A DNA stretch of 64,000 nt from an uncultured Clostridia bacterium (GTDB taxonomy: Bacteria > Bacillota > Clostridia > Christensenellales > Aristaeellaceae), in NCBI GenBank assembly GCA_934630705.1, contig CAKTWP010000003.1, positions 62,001-126,000 on the forward strand. Reading direction: 5' to 3'. Position numbers and translations under genes: made by a program. Positions 25,012 through 33,910 of this stretch are shown here, in pieces. Positions within the stretch are counted from its first letter, which is position 1; the number at the start of each line of letters is the position of its first letter. The notes under the pieces are model-generated. The model was not told where the DNA came from and did no database searches. It saw only the letters and a program-made list of their open reading frames with translations.

Positions 25012-26096
25012 CTAAATCTCCTTTGCCACTTTCCATTGGACGGACTGCTGATAGTCTTTCCACATCGTTCCGAACAGGCTGTGCTCGCGTTTGGAAAGCT
25101 CTGCAAAGGTTCCGTCCTCTGTCAGACGCCCGTCTTTTAATACAAAGATGTGATCGGCGTTTACAACGGTAGACAGCCGATGGGCGATCATGATGACGGC
25201 GCGTCCCTTTGCCAGCTCGTTGAATGCTGCCTGCACCTTCGTCTCGTTATCGGGATCTGCGAAAGCGGTTGCTTCGTCCAGAATCAGCACCGGCGCATTT
25301 TTCAGCATGGCGCGGGCAATGGAAAGGCGCTGTGTCTCGCCGCCGGAGAGATAAACGCCCTGCGAACCGATGACCGTGTGCACACCGTCCGAGAATTTTT
25401 CGATGATGTCCATGCATTGCGCCGCCTTGAGCGCCGCCAGCACCTCTTCGTCCGTGGCGTCTGGTTTGCCAAGCCGGACATTGTCCAGGATGCTCCCTTT
25501 CATGAGGTGGCTGTTCTGGAGCACAAAGCCTGCAGTTTTTTTCCGGTCATGCGGGTCATGACGAGAAAAGCAAGCGCCACGGGCACAAGGCTTAACAGCC
25601 CCAGCCGCCAATCGAAAACCAGCAGCAGCACCAGCAGCCCCACGATGTTCGCCATGGCCTTTGCCTTATCGGGCAGCTGGTGGGCGAGATAGGTCTCCGT
25701 CGCTCCGGCGGTTTCGGAAATGGTGCGGCGCAGCTTGCCGCTGCCGAACTGCTCAACAGCGCCCAGCGGCAGGGTGGCGATATGCCGTGTCATATCAAGG
25801 CGCAGGTTGGTTGCAATGCGGAACGCCGCAAGATGAGAGCACATCAGCCCCGCGATGTACACCAGCACCGCAGCAACGGCAAACGCCACCGCCATCCTGC
25901 CATAGCGGGTCACATGGATGGCGTTTTCATATTGCGGTGCCACCGCAATGACCTCCTTGAGAATACGCCAGATATACCAGAACGGCACCAGCGTCAGCAG
26001 CGCGCTGGCGGCTGACAGCACCCATGAAAGGTAGGTTAGAATTCGCTTTTTCCCGGCATAATCCAGCAGCCGGGATAAATTGGATTGCTTTTTCAA
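25012..26096 (-). pseudogene. ABC exporter half-transporter with large internal deletion
   Basis: Two open frames cover this region. The first (26096 leftwards) encodes about 187 residues of exporter membrane domain, up to MTRMTGKK. The second, in another frame, resumes around 25530 with FVLQNSHLMKGSILDNVRLG, which is the Q-loop region of the ATPase, and goes on with LSGGETQR and LILDEATAFADPDNE. The rest of the membrane domain and Walker A are missing: about 230 residues judged against the 593-residue partner. The junction lies at a run of seven A residues (minus strand; 25542-25536). A transporter without Walker A cannot bind ATP, so this copy is not functional. A large deletion during replication, or an assembly collapse, could explain it. 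Confidence 0.85.
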
Positions 26097-26129
26097 AATG
26101 ATACCTCCCCTGATTCAAACTTGATCTAT

Positions 26130-26165
26130 GATATAGAAGGCAGCATGCATGGCCTTCCTATATCC
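26130..26165. promoter_or_regulatory. imperfect palindrome upstream of the exporter genes
   Basis: Around the GCATGC at 26143-26148, ATATAGAAGGC on one side matches GCCTTCCTATAT on the other with a one-base bulge. It sits 35-70 bases before the exporter start codon, a fitting place for an operator of the adjacent TetR-type regulator. This role is inferred. Confidence 0.4.
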
Positions 26166-26245
26166 GGCTTCATGAAGATACGACAAATTGCAAATGCGAG
26201 CAATCGGTTAGAGGATACTAACTAACGCCCGAAAAATATGGGGCA

Positions 26246-26863
26246 TTATTGCCCCATCATTTTCAGCCACCCGGCGGAGTAAAACTCGTGAAGCTCCCGC
26301 AGATACTGCTGCGCGTCGGCTAAGGGCATATCGTGAATAATCATTTCAAAATAGGCGTTCATCAGTCCCGTAACCAGAATATACTCCAGCCGCGGATCGA
26401 TCTGCGGAGCAGGGGTGCCCAATTCCTTCAGCACCCGGTAATACCGGTGGGTGGCGTTCATCTCAAGCTGAACAAGCTCATCCTTCATGATGTTGTATCG
26501 GGTGCCCTCTGCGCAAAGAAGGAGCAGATGAAACGCTTCTCTGTGGTCGAACATATAGAGCAGCAGTTCCTCCAGACAGGCCTGGCTGACGGTGCTCATG
26601 CGCTCAGGCTGCTGTGCCAGTGGCAGATGGTCAAAGGCATCCAGCGCATTCCGAAAGGCGGAAAGAAAATGCTTGTAGTGCTCCTCCACCAGCGCGTCAA
26701 AAAGCGCTTCCTTGCTGGCATAATAACCATACAGCGCCCCGGTCGTAACGCCGGCGGTTTTGACGATCGTGCGGAGAGAGGCGGCCTGAAAGCCTCTTTT
26801 CAGGAATTCCGCCTGAGCGGCCTCCAGGATCCGTTCCTGCGTGTTTGGCTCGTTACTTTGCAT
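26246..26863 (-). CDS. TetR/AcrR-family transcriptional regulator
   Basis: The protein has 205 residues. Residues 8-55 are the TetR helix-turn-helix: TQERILEAAQAEFLKRGFQA, then GVTTGALYGYYASKEALFDAL. The remainder is an all-helical ligand-binding and dimer domain. Such regulators repress neighbouring exporter genes and let go on binding a small molecule. It is first in the operon with the two exporter halves (149 bases apart). A symmetrical site ATAACAGTGTTAT at 26874-26886 lies just before its start codon and is a good candidate for autoregulation. Confidence 0.94.
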   Translation of the reverse strand: MQSNEPNTQERILEAAQAEFLKRGFQAASLRTIVKTAGVTTGALYGYYASKEALFDALVEEHYKHFLSAFRNALDAFDHLPLAQQPERMSTVSQACLEELLLYMFDHREAFHLLLLCAEGTRYNIMKDELVQLEMNATHRYYRVLKELGTPAPQIDPRLEYILVTGLMNAYFEMIIHDMPLADAQQYLRELHEFYSAGWLKMMGQ

Positions 26864-26873
26864 AGCTCCTCAC

Positions 26874-26886
26874 ATAACAGTGTTAT
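26874..26886. promoter_or_regulatory. candidate TetR operator
   Basis: A palindrome ATAACAGTGTTAT lies 11 bases upstream of the TetR-type start codon, between it and a TTGACA (minus strand, 26927-26922). The -10 box is unclear (AAGTAT or AAAGTA), so only the operator-like symmetry is firm. Confidence 0.5.
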
Positions 26887-27111
26887 ATTACACGCCTATA
26901 CTTTACTCGTCCTTTGATTTTTGTCAAGACAGGCAATGATATTTCTTCTATGCCCTTTTCAGGACGGCAGCCTGCGAGATCACATTTGGGGCTGCCTGAA
27001 GAACGTGACAATCTTCTTCGGTTGACGTTTATGTAAATTTTCTGTTTTTTCTTTTTCGGGCGTTTGGGATATGATATACTCAGGAAGGAGTCCAACAAGG
27101 AGGAAACCAAC

Positions 27112-28293
27112 ATGAAAAAGGGGACAAGATTTCTGGCCCTGCTGGCGCTGCTGCTCGGCTTTTGCGCACTTGCGCTGCCGGGAAGCATGGCGGAAACGGA
27201 GACGGCGCGGCTGGTTTGCCTGAATATCGGCAAGGCGGACTGCATGCTGCTGCAATATCAGAATCAGAATTATCTGATCGACACGGGCTACGAGACCACG
27301 TACCCTGCGTTGAAGGAAATGCTTTCGCAATACCAGGCGTCCCGCCTGAACGGCGTGATTCTTACCCATTGTCATCAGGATCATCAGGGCGGGCTGGAAG
27401 CGTTATCCCAAAGCAGTATTGACGTGGACGCATGGTACGCCGGGGCATATTACACCGGCGTGAAGCTGAAAAAGCATCCCCTTGTGAAAGCGGCTACCCG
27501 ACGGGGGCTGGAACCCCATTGGCTTCGCGCTGGGGATACTATTGCCGTTGGCAGCGACGGAATGCTTACCGTGCTGGCCCCCCTCAGCCTGAATGAGGAC
27601 AATGAAAACAACAATTCGCTGGTGCTGTTGTTTTCCTGCCCTGCCGGACGGATGCTGCTGGCCGGGGATATGAAGGAGGAAGAGGAAGCGGCGCTGGTGG
27701 CGGCCGGGACGGTGCTGCCTGTTCAGGTGCTGAAGGTGGGCCATCACGGGGGCGGCAAGGCATCCACTCTGCCCTTCCTGCAGCAGGCGCAGCCTCAGAT
27801 GGCGCTGATTCTCACCGCCACCCAGGAGGAAACGGATACGCCTGCGCAATCCACCCTGCGCAACCTGAAAACGTTGGGCTGCGAAATCTATGTATCCCAG
27901 GACTTTCAGGATGCGCTGGAGGTGACGCTGGCAAACGGGCAGGCGAAGATTCGGGACGTGGCATGGGATGACGTGCCGGCCCGCGCCCAGGATATGCTGC
28001 TTTCCATGAATGTGGAGGCGGATACGCTGACGATTCAGAACAGCGGCGGGGAGGACGTTTCTCTGGCCGGATGGACGGTGTATTCCACCAAGGGCAACGA
28101 AACCCTGACGCTGCCGGAGGTTACGCTTTCGGCAGGAGCAAGCTATTGCATTGGCAGCAGGGCCACGGAAACGGCATGCGATCTGCGATGGGATGAAAAA
28201 CGCGTCTGGCATGAAACCAAACGCGATCAGGCGATTTTGTATGACGCATATGGACGGCCTGTGGCTTACGCGGATAATGGCATCGCGGAATAA
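27112..28293 (+). CDS. secreted metallo-beta-lactamase-fold hydrolase with lamin-tail-like domain
   Basis: The ATG at 27112 follows AACAAGGAGGAAACC and gives 393 residues with a signal peptide (FLALLALLLGFCALALPGSM). The hydrolase domain resembles the C-terminal part of ComEC: LNIGKADCMLLQY, LIDTGYETT, the metal site THCHQDHQGG, then LLAGDM and KVGHHGGG. All metal ligands are present. Residues about 300-393 look like a lamin-tail (LTD) beta-sandwich: LTIQNSGGEDVSLAGWTVYS, TLPEVTLSAGASYCIG. ComEC-like hydrolases are thought to cut DNA or phosphodiesters, so extracellular nucleic acid is a likely substrate. It is a single gene divergent from the TetR gene. Confidence 0.85.
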   Translation: MKKGTRFLALLALLLGFCALALPGSMAETETARLVCLNIGKADCMLLQYQNQNYLIDTGYETTYPALKEMLSQYQASRLNGVILTHCHQDHQGGLEALSQSSIDVDAWYAGAYYTGVKLKKHPLVKAATRRGLEPHWLRAGDTIAVGSDGMLTVLAPLSLNEDNENNNSLVLLFSCPAGRMLLAGDMKEEEEAALVAAGTVLPVQVLKVGHHGGGKASTLPFLQQAQPQMALILTATQEETDTPAQSTLRNLKTLGCEIYVSQDFQDALEVTLANGQAKIRDVAWDDVPARAQDMLLSMNVEADTLTIQNSGGEDVSLAGWTVYSTKGNETLTLPEVTLSAGASYCIGSRATETACDLRWDEKRVWHETKRDQAILYDAYGRPVAYADNGIAE

Positions 28294-28578
28294 GGCTTAA
28301 GGCGCCTGGGGAGCGGCGGGACGGCGGTCGCCAAGGCCCGGAGCATACAGAAAATGCTGTTGTATTCTGCGACCGCATGGGGTGCACGCGGTGGGCTTAT
28401 GCCTGAGTCTGGGCCGCCGATATCATACAGGTTCGGCTGAAAAGAAAGACGGATGTTTGTTGTTTCTATACAGATATTCACGTTTTGAGAGAAGCTGTTG
28501 CTCCTGCCTCCCTTGACGGAACGCATTTTCGGCTATATACTGCAGATAGAGCAAGTGACCGAGAGGGGCGGAGGAACG
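28294..28578 (+). other. intergenic region before yesN-like gene
   Basis: This stretch of 285 bases contains GC-rich imperfect repeats directly after the hydrolase gene, without a T-tract, and the YesN-type promoter near its end. No gene or RNA is recognised. Confidence 0.4.
28513..28541 (+). promoter_or_regulatory. promoter of the first YesN/YesM operon
   Basis: TTGACG (28513-28518), a 17-base spacer and TATACT (28536-28541) lie 37 bases before the start codon of the regulator gene. Confidence 0.75.
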
Positions 28579-30129
28579 TTGTTTAAGCTCATCATTGCCG
28601 ATGATGATGTGCGCATCCGGGAGGGGCTGTCCCGGGTGGTGGATTGGGGCGCGCTGGGCTTTCGGCTGGCGGGATGCTATGGCGACGGCCAGCAGGTGCT
28701 GGAGCATTTGGAGCGGGACCACGTGGACGTGGTGCTGACCGATATTAAAATGAACAGGGTCAGCGGGCTGGAAGTGGCGCGGACGATTCAGGATCGTTTT
28801 CCCAACACCGTCTGCGTGCTGGTTTCTGCCTATCAGGAATTTGATTTTGCGCATCAGGCAATCGCGCTGGGGGTGAAGGATTATCTGTTCAAGCCCACGC
28901 GCATTGCGGATATTCGCCGGGTGTTTTCCGGCATCGCCCGGGATCTGGAGCAGGAAAGCGAGCAATTGGAGCAGGCGGATCGCCGCCAGAAGCGCTATGA
29001 GGAAATGAACGAGCTGTGGCGCACCCAGTTTCTCTATGACCTGTATATGGGCACGCTGCGCACACAGGAGCAGATTGCCACCCTGGCCAGCCGATACGAC
29101 GGCGATCAGCCTTTGGGCCCGGCGCTGTTTTTCCGCTTCTCCCTGACAGGAGAAAAGGAAGGCTGGGAAGAAACACAGGACGTGCTGCAGCGGATGTTTC
29201 ACGGGCAGGAACAGGCGTTCGTCTATGATCCGGTAATGATCGAGCCGGAACGGCTGGAGGCGCTTGCCGTGCTGCGGGATGCATCTCCGGACGCGGAAAG
29301 CCGTGCCCGGAAGCGCATGGAGGAATTGCGGACACAAGCTGAGGAGATGGCGGGCATTCATATGACGCTGCTGGAAGTCCAGCCCTTTGAAAGCCTGGCG
29401 GCATTTGCAGCCCGGCCCCGGAAACGGCTGGGGCCGGAGCAGATTCAGCAAACCGGCGTTTTATCTCCCGAAGCGGCGGAGGGCTTTCTGGCCCAGCAGC
29501 GGCTGCTGTTGAGCTATCTTTCCGCCGGAAACATGGATCAGGCGCATGCGCTGGCGGAAGAAATCGTGAGCCAATTGGAGAATCTGCCGCTTTTGCAGCA
29601 AAAGCTGCTGATGGTGGATCTGGTGGCCCGGCTGGAAATGCGGCTACAGGCGCTGGGCCTGATTACGCCTGCGCTGCCTTTGTATGACGGGCTGATGCGC
29701 GCCGGGGACGCACGGGCCATTCAGGGATGGTTTCAGGAGCGGATCAATGATTGGCGGCGGCAATTCCCGCCTATTCAAACCACCGAATCGGTGATCGTGA
29801 TGCTTAAGCGGCTGGTTCAGGATCGCTATGCTTCTGCTATCTCGCTGGATATGGCGGCGGAAACGGTGTTTCTCAGTCCGGTGTATGTGAGCCGTCTTTT
29901 TAAACAGGAGACGGGCCAGAACTTTTCGGATTATGTGGCGAACGTGCGCTTTGAGAAGGCCAAAGCGCTGCTGCGGCGCTCGGATATTCGCATTTTTGAT
30001 GTGGGCCAGCGGACAGGCTATGCCAATCCCCGGTATTTTTACCGGGTGTTCAAGCAGATGAGCGGCTATACGCCCAGCGAATACAGGCGTTTGTTTGGCG
30101 CGGAGGGAGCGGCGGACGATGCCGATTAA
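28579..30129 (+). CDS. YesN-type response regulator with AraC DNA-binding domain
   Basis: I take TTG at 28579 because GGAGG ends four bases before it; this gives 516 residues. The receiver domain has DDD (8-10), the phospho-acceptor Asp 55 (VVLTDIKMN) and Lys in YLFKPTR. A linker of about 270 helical residues follows. The last 100 residues are two AraC helix-turn-helix motifs (SLDMAAETVFLSPVYVSRLF, FEKAKALLRRSD, GYANPRYFYRVFKQMSGYTP). It is activated by the YesM-type kinase encoded next, overlapping by 11 bases, and probably controls the importer operon from 32031. In such systems the trigger is usually a glycan fragment. Confidence 0.94.
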   Translation: MFKLIIADDDVRIREGLSRVVDWGALGFRLAGCYGDGQQVLEHLERDHVDVVLTDIKMNRVSGLEVARTIQDRFPNTVCVLVSAYQEFDFAHQAIALGVKDYLFKPTRIADIRRVFSGIARDLEQESEQLEQADRRQKRYEEMNELWRTQFLYDLYMGTLRTQEQIATLASRYDGDQPLGPALFFRFSLTGEKEGWEETQDVLQRMFHGQEQAFVYDPVMIEPERLEALAVLRDASPDAESRARKRMEELRTQAEEMAGIHMTLLEVQPFESLAAFAARPRKRLGPEQIQQTGVLSPEAAEGFLAQQRLLLSYLSAGNMDQAHALAEEIVSQLENLPLLQQKLLMVDLVARLEMRLQALGLITPALPLYDGLMRAGDARAIQGWFQERINDWRRQFPPIQTTESVIVMLKRLVQDRYASAISLDMAAETVFLSPVYVSRLFKQETGQNFSDYVANVRFEKAKALLRRSDIRIFDVGQRTGYANPRYFYRVFKQMSGYTPSEYRRLFGAEGAADDAD

Positions 30130-31912
30130 GAAAAAGCATCTCTGGCAGAACCGGCGGTTTACCATTCTGGTCGCCCGGAATTTTGCCCTGATTGCCGGGG
30201 CGTTTGCGGTGCTTTTGGGATTGGCGCTGCTGCTGAGCCGGGGCGTGACGCTGCGAAACATCCGCAGCCAGCAGGGCGATATGGATCGGGCGAATCTGCG
30301 CCGTCAGATTCAGCAGGCGGAGCTGCAGGTGCGTTCCGTGTGTCTGACCATGATTCAGCTGGCAGAAGAATCGGATATTCGCGTCTATTTCCAGCAGGAT
30401 CAGCCATATACAACGGATTATGAGCGCATGGCCGTGTGCAATCGCGTGCTTTCCAATCTGCGCTATAAAAGCGTGCTGAATAACGCGCTGCGGAAAATGT
30501 ATATTTACAACGCCGTGGAGCAGGAAATCCTTTCGCCGGATTACGGCGTTTGCCACAGCAGCCAATATGTGGATACCATCTGGCAGTATTTTTATGACGC
30601 CATCCAGCAAAAGGGCCGGGTCGATCCGCTGGTTCGCGCCGACCCGGAAACGGGCGCTTCCATTATCTCGCTGGCGTATCAGCTGCCGCTGCTGCTCAAA
30701 GGCAACTACGGCGTGCTGGTATCCAATCTGAGCAGCAGAGCGCTGTTTGACGAAGCGCTGGAGGACGCGGCTTATTATGTGACGGACGCCCAGGGGCAGA
30801 TGATTGCTTCCTATGAAAACCTGCCGCTGTTTTCGTCCCTGCCTGCGTTCATTCCTCAGGAAGCCCGGCAGCAAAAGGGCGTATATCTGATTCAGGAGCA
30901 GGGGGAGAGTGCGCTGCTTGCCGTGGATCAATCCCCAACCTATGGCTGGTGGTTCTATTCGCTGGATCATCTGGCGGCGTTTAACGCCCGCACCGCGGAG
31001 TTTAACCGGGCCATGCTGCTTATCGCCGCCATCGGCTTGCTGATGGCGCTGATTTTTGCCTACGCGCTGTCGGTGCGGATGTTCTTGCCAGTCAAGAAAA
31101 TTCTGTATATTTTGGAGGAACGCTCCGATGAAATGATTCTGCCCATGGAGCATCGCAGTGAGTCGGGCAACGAAATCAAGTTTCTGGCCGATACCATGCT
31201 CCATACCCTGAATCGCAACAAGGAGCTGACCAACACCCTGGCCCAGCGTCTGGAGCGGCTGAATCAGGTTCGTCTTCGGCTGCTGCGGAGCCAGATCAAC
31301 CCTCATTTCCTGTACAATACGCTGGCATCCATCAACTGGATGGCATTGGAAAAGCTGCCCGACGACAATGAAATCTCCGATGCGCTGTGCACCCTGTCGG
31401 AAATGCTGCGCACCAGCCTGAAAAGCCCCACTTTTGTGCCCCTGGACCAGGAAATGGAGCAGCTGGAGCGATATATCATGCTGCAAAAACTGTGCTTCCG
31501 CAATGAGATTGCGCTGCATGTACGGCTGCAGCCGGAAGCGGCGGATGGCTGCGTGCCCTCCATGCTGCTTCAGCCCTTGCTTGAAAACGCCGTGAAGCAC
31601 GGTATGAACCGGGAAAGCGGCCAGCTGCTGCAAATCCAGGTGACAGGGGAAAAGAAGGGCGAGCAGATGCATCTGCTGATCTGCAATAACGGCCTGGGTC
31701 TGACGCCCGAGCAGCTGGCTGCCATGGACCGGGACATGCGCGAAGAATCGCCCGGACGCACCGGAGGTATTGGGCTTAACAATGTGTATCAGCAGCTGAC
31801 GCTGCTTTTTGAGCAGGATGCATCCATTGCGCTGGACAGCCCCCATGGCGCAGGCTTTCAGGTTGAAATTTGGATACCATATATTCAGAAAAGTGACCTG
31901 CCCGAAGCTTGA
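30119..31912 (+). CDS. YesM-type sensor histidine kinase
   Basis: The start at 30119 overlaps the regulator gene and follows GGAGGGAGC; the protein has 597 residues. Membrane segments at about 20-40 and 297-320 flank an extracytoplasmic sensor of about 255 residues, followed by a HAMP linker. The His-kinase domain is the LytS/YesM type: LLRSQINPHFLYNTLASI with the phospho-acceptor His, then the ATPase part with LLQPLLENAVKHGM and GGIGLNNVYQQL. It reports an extracellular ligand, perhaps through the binding protein at 33911, to the YesN-type regulator. A terminator starts in its last codons. Confidence 0.94.
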   Translation: MPIKKKHLWQNRRFTILVARNFALIAGAFAVLLGLALLLSRGVTLRNIRSQQGDMDRANLRRQIQQAELQVRSVCLTMIQLAEESDIRVYFQQDQPYTTDYERMAVCNRVLSNLRYKSVLNNALRKMYIYNAVEQEILSPDYGVCHSSQYVDTIWQYFYDAIQQKGRVDPLVRADPETGASIISLAYQLPLLLKGNYGVLVSNLSSRALFDEALEDAAYYVTDAQGQMIASYENLPLFSSLPAFIPQEARQQKGVYLIQEQGESALLAVDQSPTYGWWFYSLDHLAAFNARTAEFNRAMLLIAAIGLLMALIFAYALSVRMFLPVKKILYILEERSDEMILPMEHRSESGNEIKFLADTMLHTLNRNKELTNTLAQRLERLNQVRLRLLRSQINPHFLYNTLASINWMALEKLPDDNEISDALCTLSEMLRTSLKSPTFVPLDQEMEQLERYIMLQKLCFRNEIALHVRLQPEAADGCVPSMLLQPLLENAVKHGMNRESGQLLQIQVTGEKKGEQMHLLICNNGLGLTPEQLAAMDRDMREESPGRTGGIGLNNVYQQLTLLFEQDASIALDSPHGAGFQVEIWIPYIQKSDLPEA

Positions 31913-31935
31913 ATCCAAGCTCCGGGCTCTTTTTT
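31900..31935 (+). terminator. terminator of the YesN/YesM operon
   Basis: Twelve-base arms (31900-31911 and 31916-31927; one mismatch) overlap the stop codon and run into TCTTTTTT. Confidence 0.85.
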
Positions 31936-31964
31936 GTGTCTGTTTTGGTTGAAAAGAGTGCACT

Positions 31965-31992
31965 TTAACAATACTGAAAGCCATTATATAAT
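31965..31992 (+). promoter_or_regulatory. promoter of the importer/lyase operon
   Basis: TTAACA (31965-31970), a 16-base spacer and a perfect TATAAT (31987-31992) lie about 40 bases before the first permease gene. It is the probable target of the neighbouring YesN-type regulator. Confidence 0.75.
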
Positions 31993-32030
31993 GAGGTCAA
32001 CGTAAAATAGAGGATGGGAGCGGAGGAAGC

Positions 32031-32975
32031 ATGCAGCAGGCGCAGCAGATAACGCAGCAGAAACGAAAGGGGAGCTTTGGACGCTATGTGCGAACGCATC
32101 CCTGGCTGTATCTGATGATGATTCCCGGGCTTTTGTATATCCTGCTGTTTCACTATATGCCCATGTACGGCGTGGTCATTGCGTTTCAGAAATTCAATTT
32201 TGTGAAGGGCATTTTTGGCAGCAAATGGATCGGGCTGCAGAATTTCAAGGAACTGTTTTCTTCCGAGCAATTTCTGCGGGTTTTTCGCAATTCGCTGGAG
32301 TTTTCCCTGATCCGGCTGATTTTCAGCTTCCCCATGCCCATCATTCTGGCGCTATTGCTCAATGAAGTGCGCCACATGCGGTATAAGAAGCTGGTACAGA
32401 CTATCATTTATATCCCGCATTTCATCTCCTGGGTGGTGGTGGCCAGTCTGGTAAGCAATCTGCTGATGCCCACCAACGAGGGCGCGGTGAATGCTTTTCT
32501 GGGGCTGTTTGGCATTCCGCCGGCCAATTATCTTACCAGCCCGGCCCATTTCCGGGGCATCATTGTGACGGCCGAAATCTGGAAGGGCGCCGGCTGGGGC
32601 ACCATTGTGTATCTCTCCGCACTGAGCCAGGTGGATCAGGAAATCTATGAGGCGGCGTATATCGACGGGGCGAACCGATGGAAAGTGATGTGGTATATCA
32701 CGTTCCCCTGCATTCTCAGTACGGTTTCCATTATGCTGATTCTGCGGCTGGGAAGCCTGATGAGCAATGGCTTTGAGCAGATTTATCTGCTGTATTCGCC
32801 CATGGTATACGATGTGGCGGACGTATTTGAAACCTACACCTATCGCATCGGTATTCAGGGCGGGCGATACAGCTACTCCGCCGCGGTGGGCATGTTCCAG
32901 TCGGTGGTCGGGTTCATCCTGATTATCACCAGCAACTTTATCTCCCGCAAGGTGGGCGAGAGCAGCTTGTTCTGA
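32031..32975 (+). CDS. CUT1 ABC importer permease, LplB-like
   Basis: The protein has 314 residues with six expected membrane segments; the start follows GGAGCGGAGGAAGC. Typical features of the LplB/YtcP partner type are PWLYLMMIPGLLYILLFHYM near the N-terminus and the EAA loop IYEAAYIDGANRWKVMWYI. The C-terminal VGESSLF tail is characteristic of these proteins. It forms a channel with the next gene's product. Neither gene is accompanied by an ATPase gene, so a shared ATPase such as that at 7169 is needed. Confidence 0.94.
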   Translation: MQQAQQITQQKRKGSFGRYVRTHPWLYLMMIPGLLYILLFHYMPMYGVVIAFQKFNFVKGIFGSKWIGLQNFKELFSSEQFLRVFRNSLEFSLIRLIFSFPMPIILALLLNEVRHMRYKKLVQTIIYIPHFISWVVVASLVSNLLMPTNEGAVNAFLGLFGIPPANYLTSPAHFRGIIVTAEIWKGAGWGTIVYLSALSQVDQEIYEAAYIDGANRWKVMWYITFPCILSTVSIMLILRLGSLMSNGFEQIYLLYSPMVYDVADVFETYTYRIGIQGGRYSYSAAVGMFQSVVGFILIITSNFISRKVGESSLF

Positions 32976-32992
32976 GAAAGGCGGGGAAGCAA

Positions 32993-33850
32993 ATGATTCG
33001 TAAGTTTAATGGGGCGGATGTGCTGATTTATGCGCTGCTGGGCGTGATTGCCCTGCTGATGCTCTATCCGCTGTGCAACGTGATCGCCGTATCCCTCAGC
33101 AGCGCCAATGGCTATGCCAATCATCCGCTGATGCTCTGGCCCCATGAGTTTGATGCCACGGCCTATCGCTGGGTGATTTCCCATCATCTGATTCTGTCCA
33201 GCTATCGCAACACGGTGATTATCACGGTGGTGGGCACGCTGATTTCCATGTTTCTGACCGCCACCCTGGCTTATCCGCTTTCCACGGCGGACCTGCAGGG
33301 CAAGAAAACGCTGATGAGCCTGCTGGTGTTCACCATGTTTTTCAACGGCGGCATGGTGCCCAATTATTATCTGGTTCGTTCGCTGGGGCTGGTGGACAGC
33401 ATTTGGGCGCTGATGCTGCCGGGGGCCATGAGCGTATACAATATGATTCTGATGAAAAATTCCTTTGAAGGGCTGCCTGTCAGCCTTAAGGAAAGCGCCC
33501 GCATAGACGGCGCAAGCGATCTGGGCATTTTCATCAGGATTGTGCTGCCCCTGTCCATGCCCATCATTGCCACGCTGACGCTGTTTTACGCCGTGGGCAA
33601 ATGGAATTCGTATTTCAACGCGATTCTGTATATCCGGGATCGCAGCAAATGGACGCTGCAGCTGCTGCTGCGGGAAATCGTCTATCAGACCCAGACCCTG
33701 CTTAACGACTCCACGGACATTGCGTCTCTGCCCTCGCAGAGCATCAAATATGCCGTGATCGTGGTGGCGATTCTGCCGATCATGTGTGTTTATCCCTTCC
33801 TGCAGCGCTTCTTTGTGAAGGGCGTGATGGTAGGGGCCGTGAAGGGGTAA
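32993..33850 (+). CDS. CUT1 ABC importer permease, LplC/YtcP-like
   Basis: The protein has 285 residues; AAAGGCGGGGAAG lies before the start. Six membrane segments are expected, beginning with LIYALLGVIALLMLYPLCNV. The EAA loop is SLKESARIDGASDLGIFIRI followed by VLPLSMPI. It ends GVMVGAVKG, the standard end of this subfamily. It is the second channel subunit with the 32031 product and lies 17 bases after it. The family carries oligosaccharides, for example rhamnogalacturonan pieces in Bacillus. Confidence 0.94.
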   Translation: MIRKFNGADVLIYALLGVIALLMLYPLCNVIAVSLSSANGYANHPLMLWPHEFDATAYRWVISHHLILSSYRNTVIITVVGTLISMFLTATLAYPLSTADLQGKKTLMSLLVFTMFFNGGMVPNYYLVRSLGLVDSIWALMLPGAMSVYNMILMKNSFEGLPVSLKESARIDGASDLGIFIRIVLPLSMPIIATLTLFYAVGKWNSYFNAILYIRDRSKWTLQLLLREIVYQTQTLLNDSTDIASLPSQSIKYAVIVVAILPIMCVYPFLQRFFVKGVMVGAVKG

Positions 33851-33910
33851 AGTCTGCCGAGCCATGCGGCCGGATGGCCGTTTGCAAAATAAAAGGAGGT
33901 CTATGAATCC

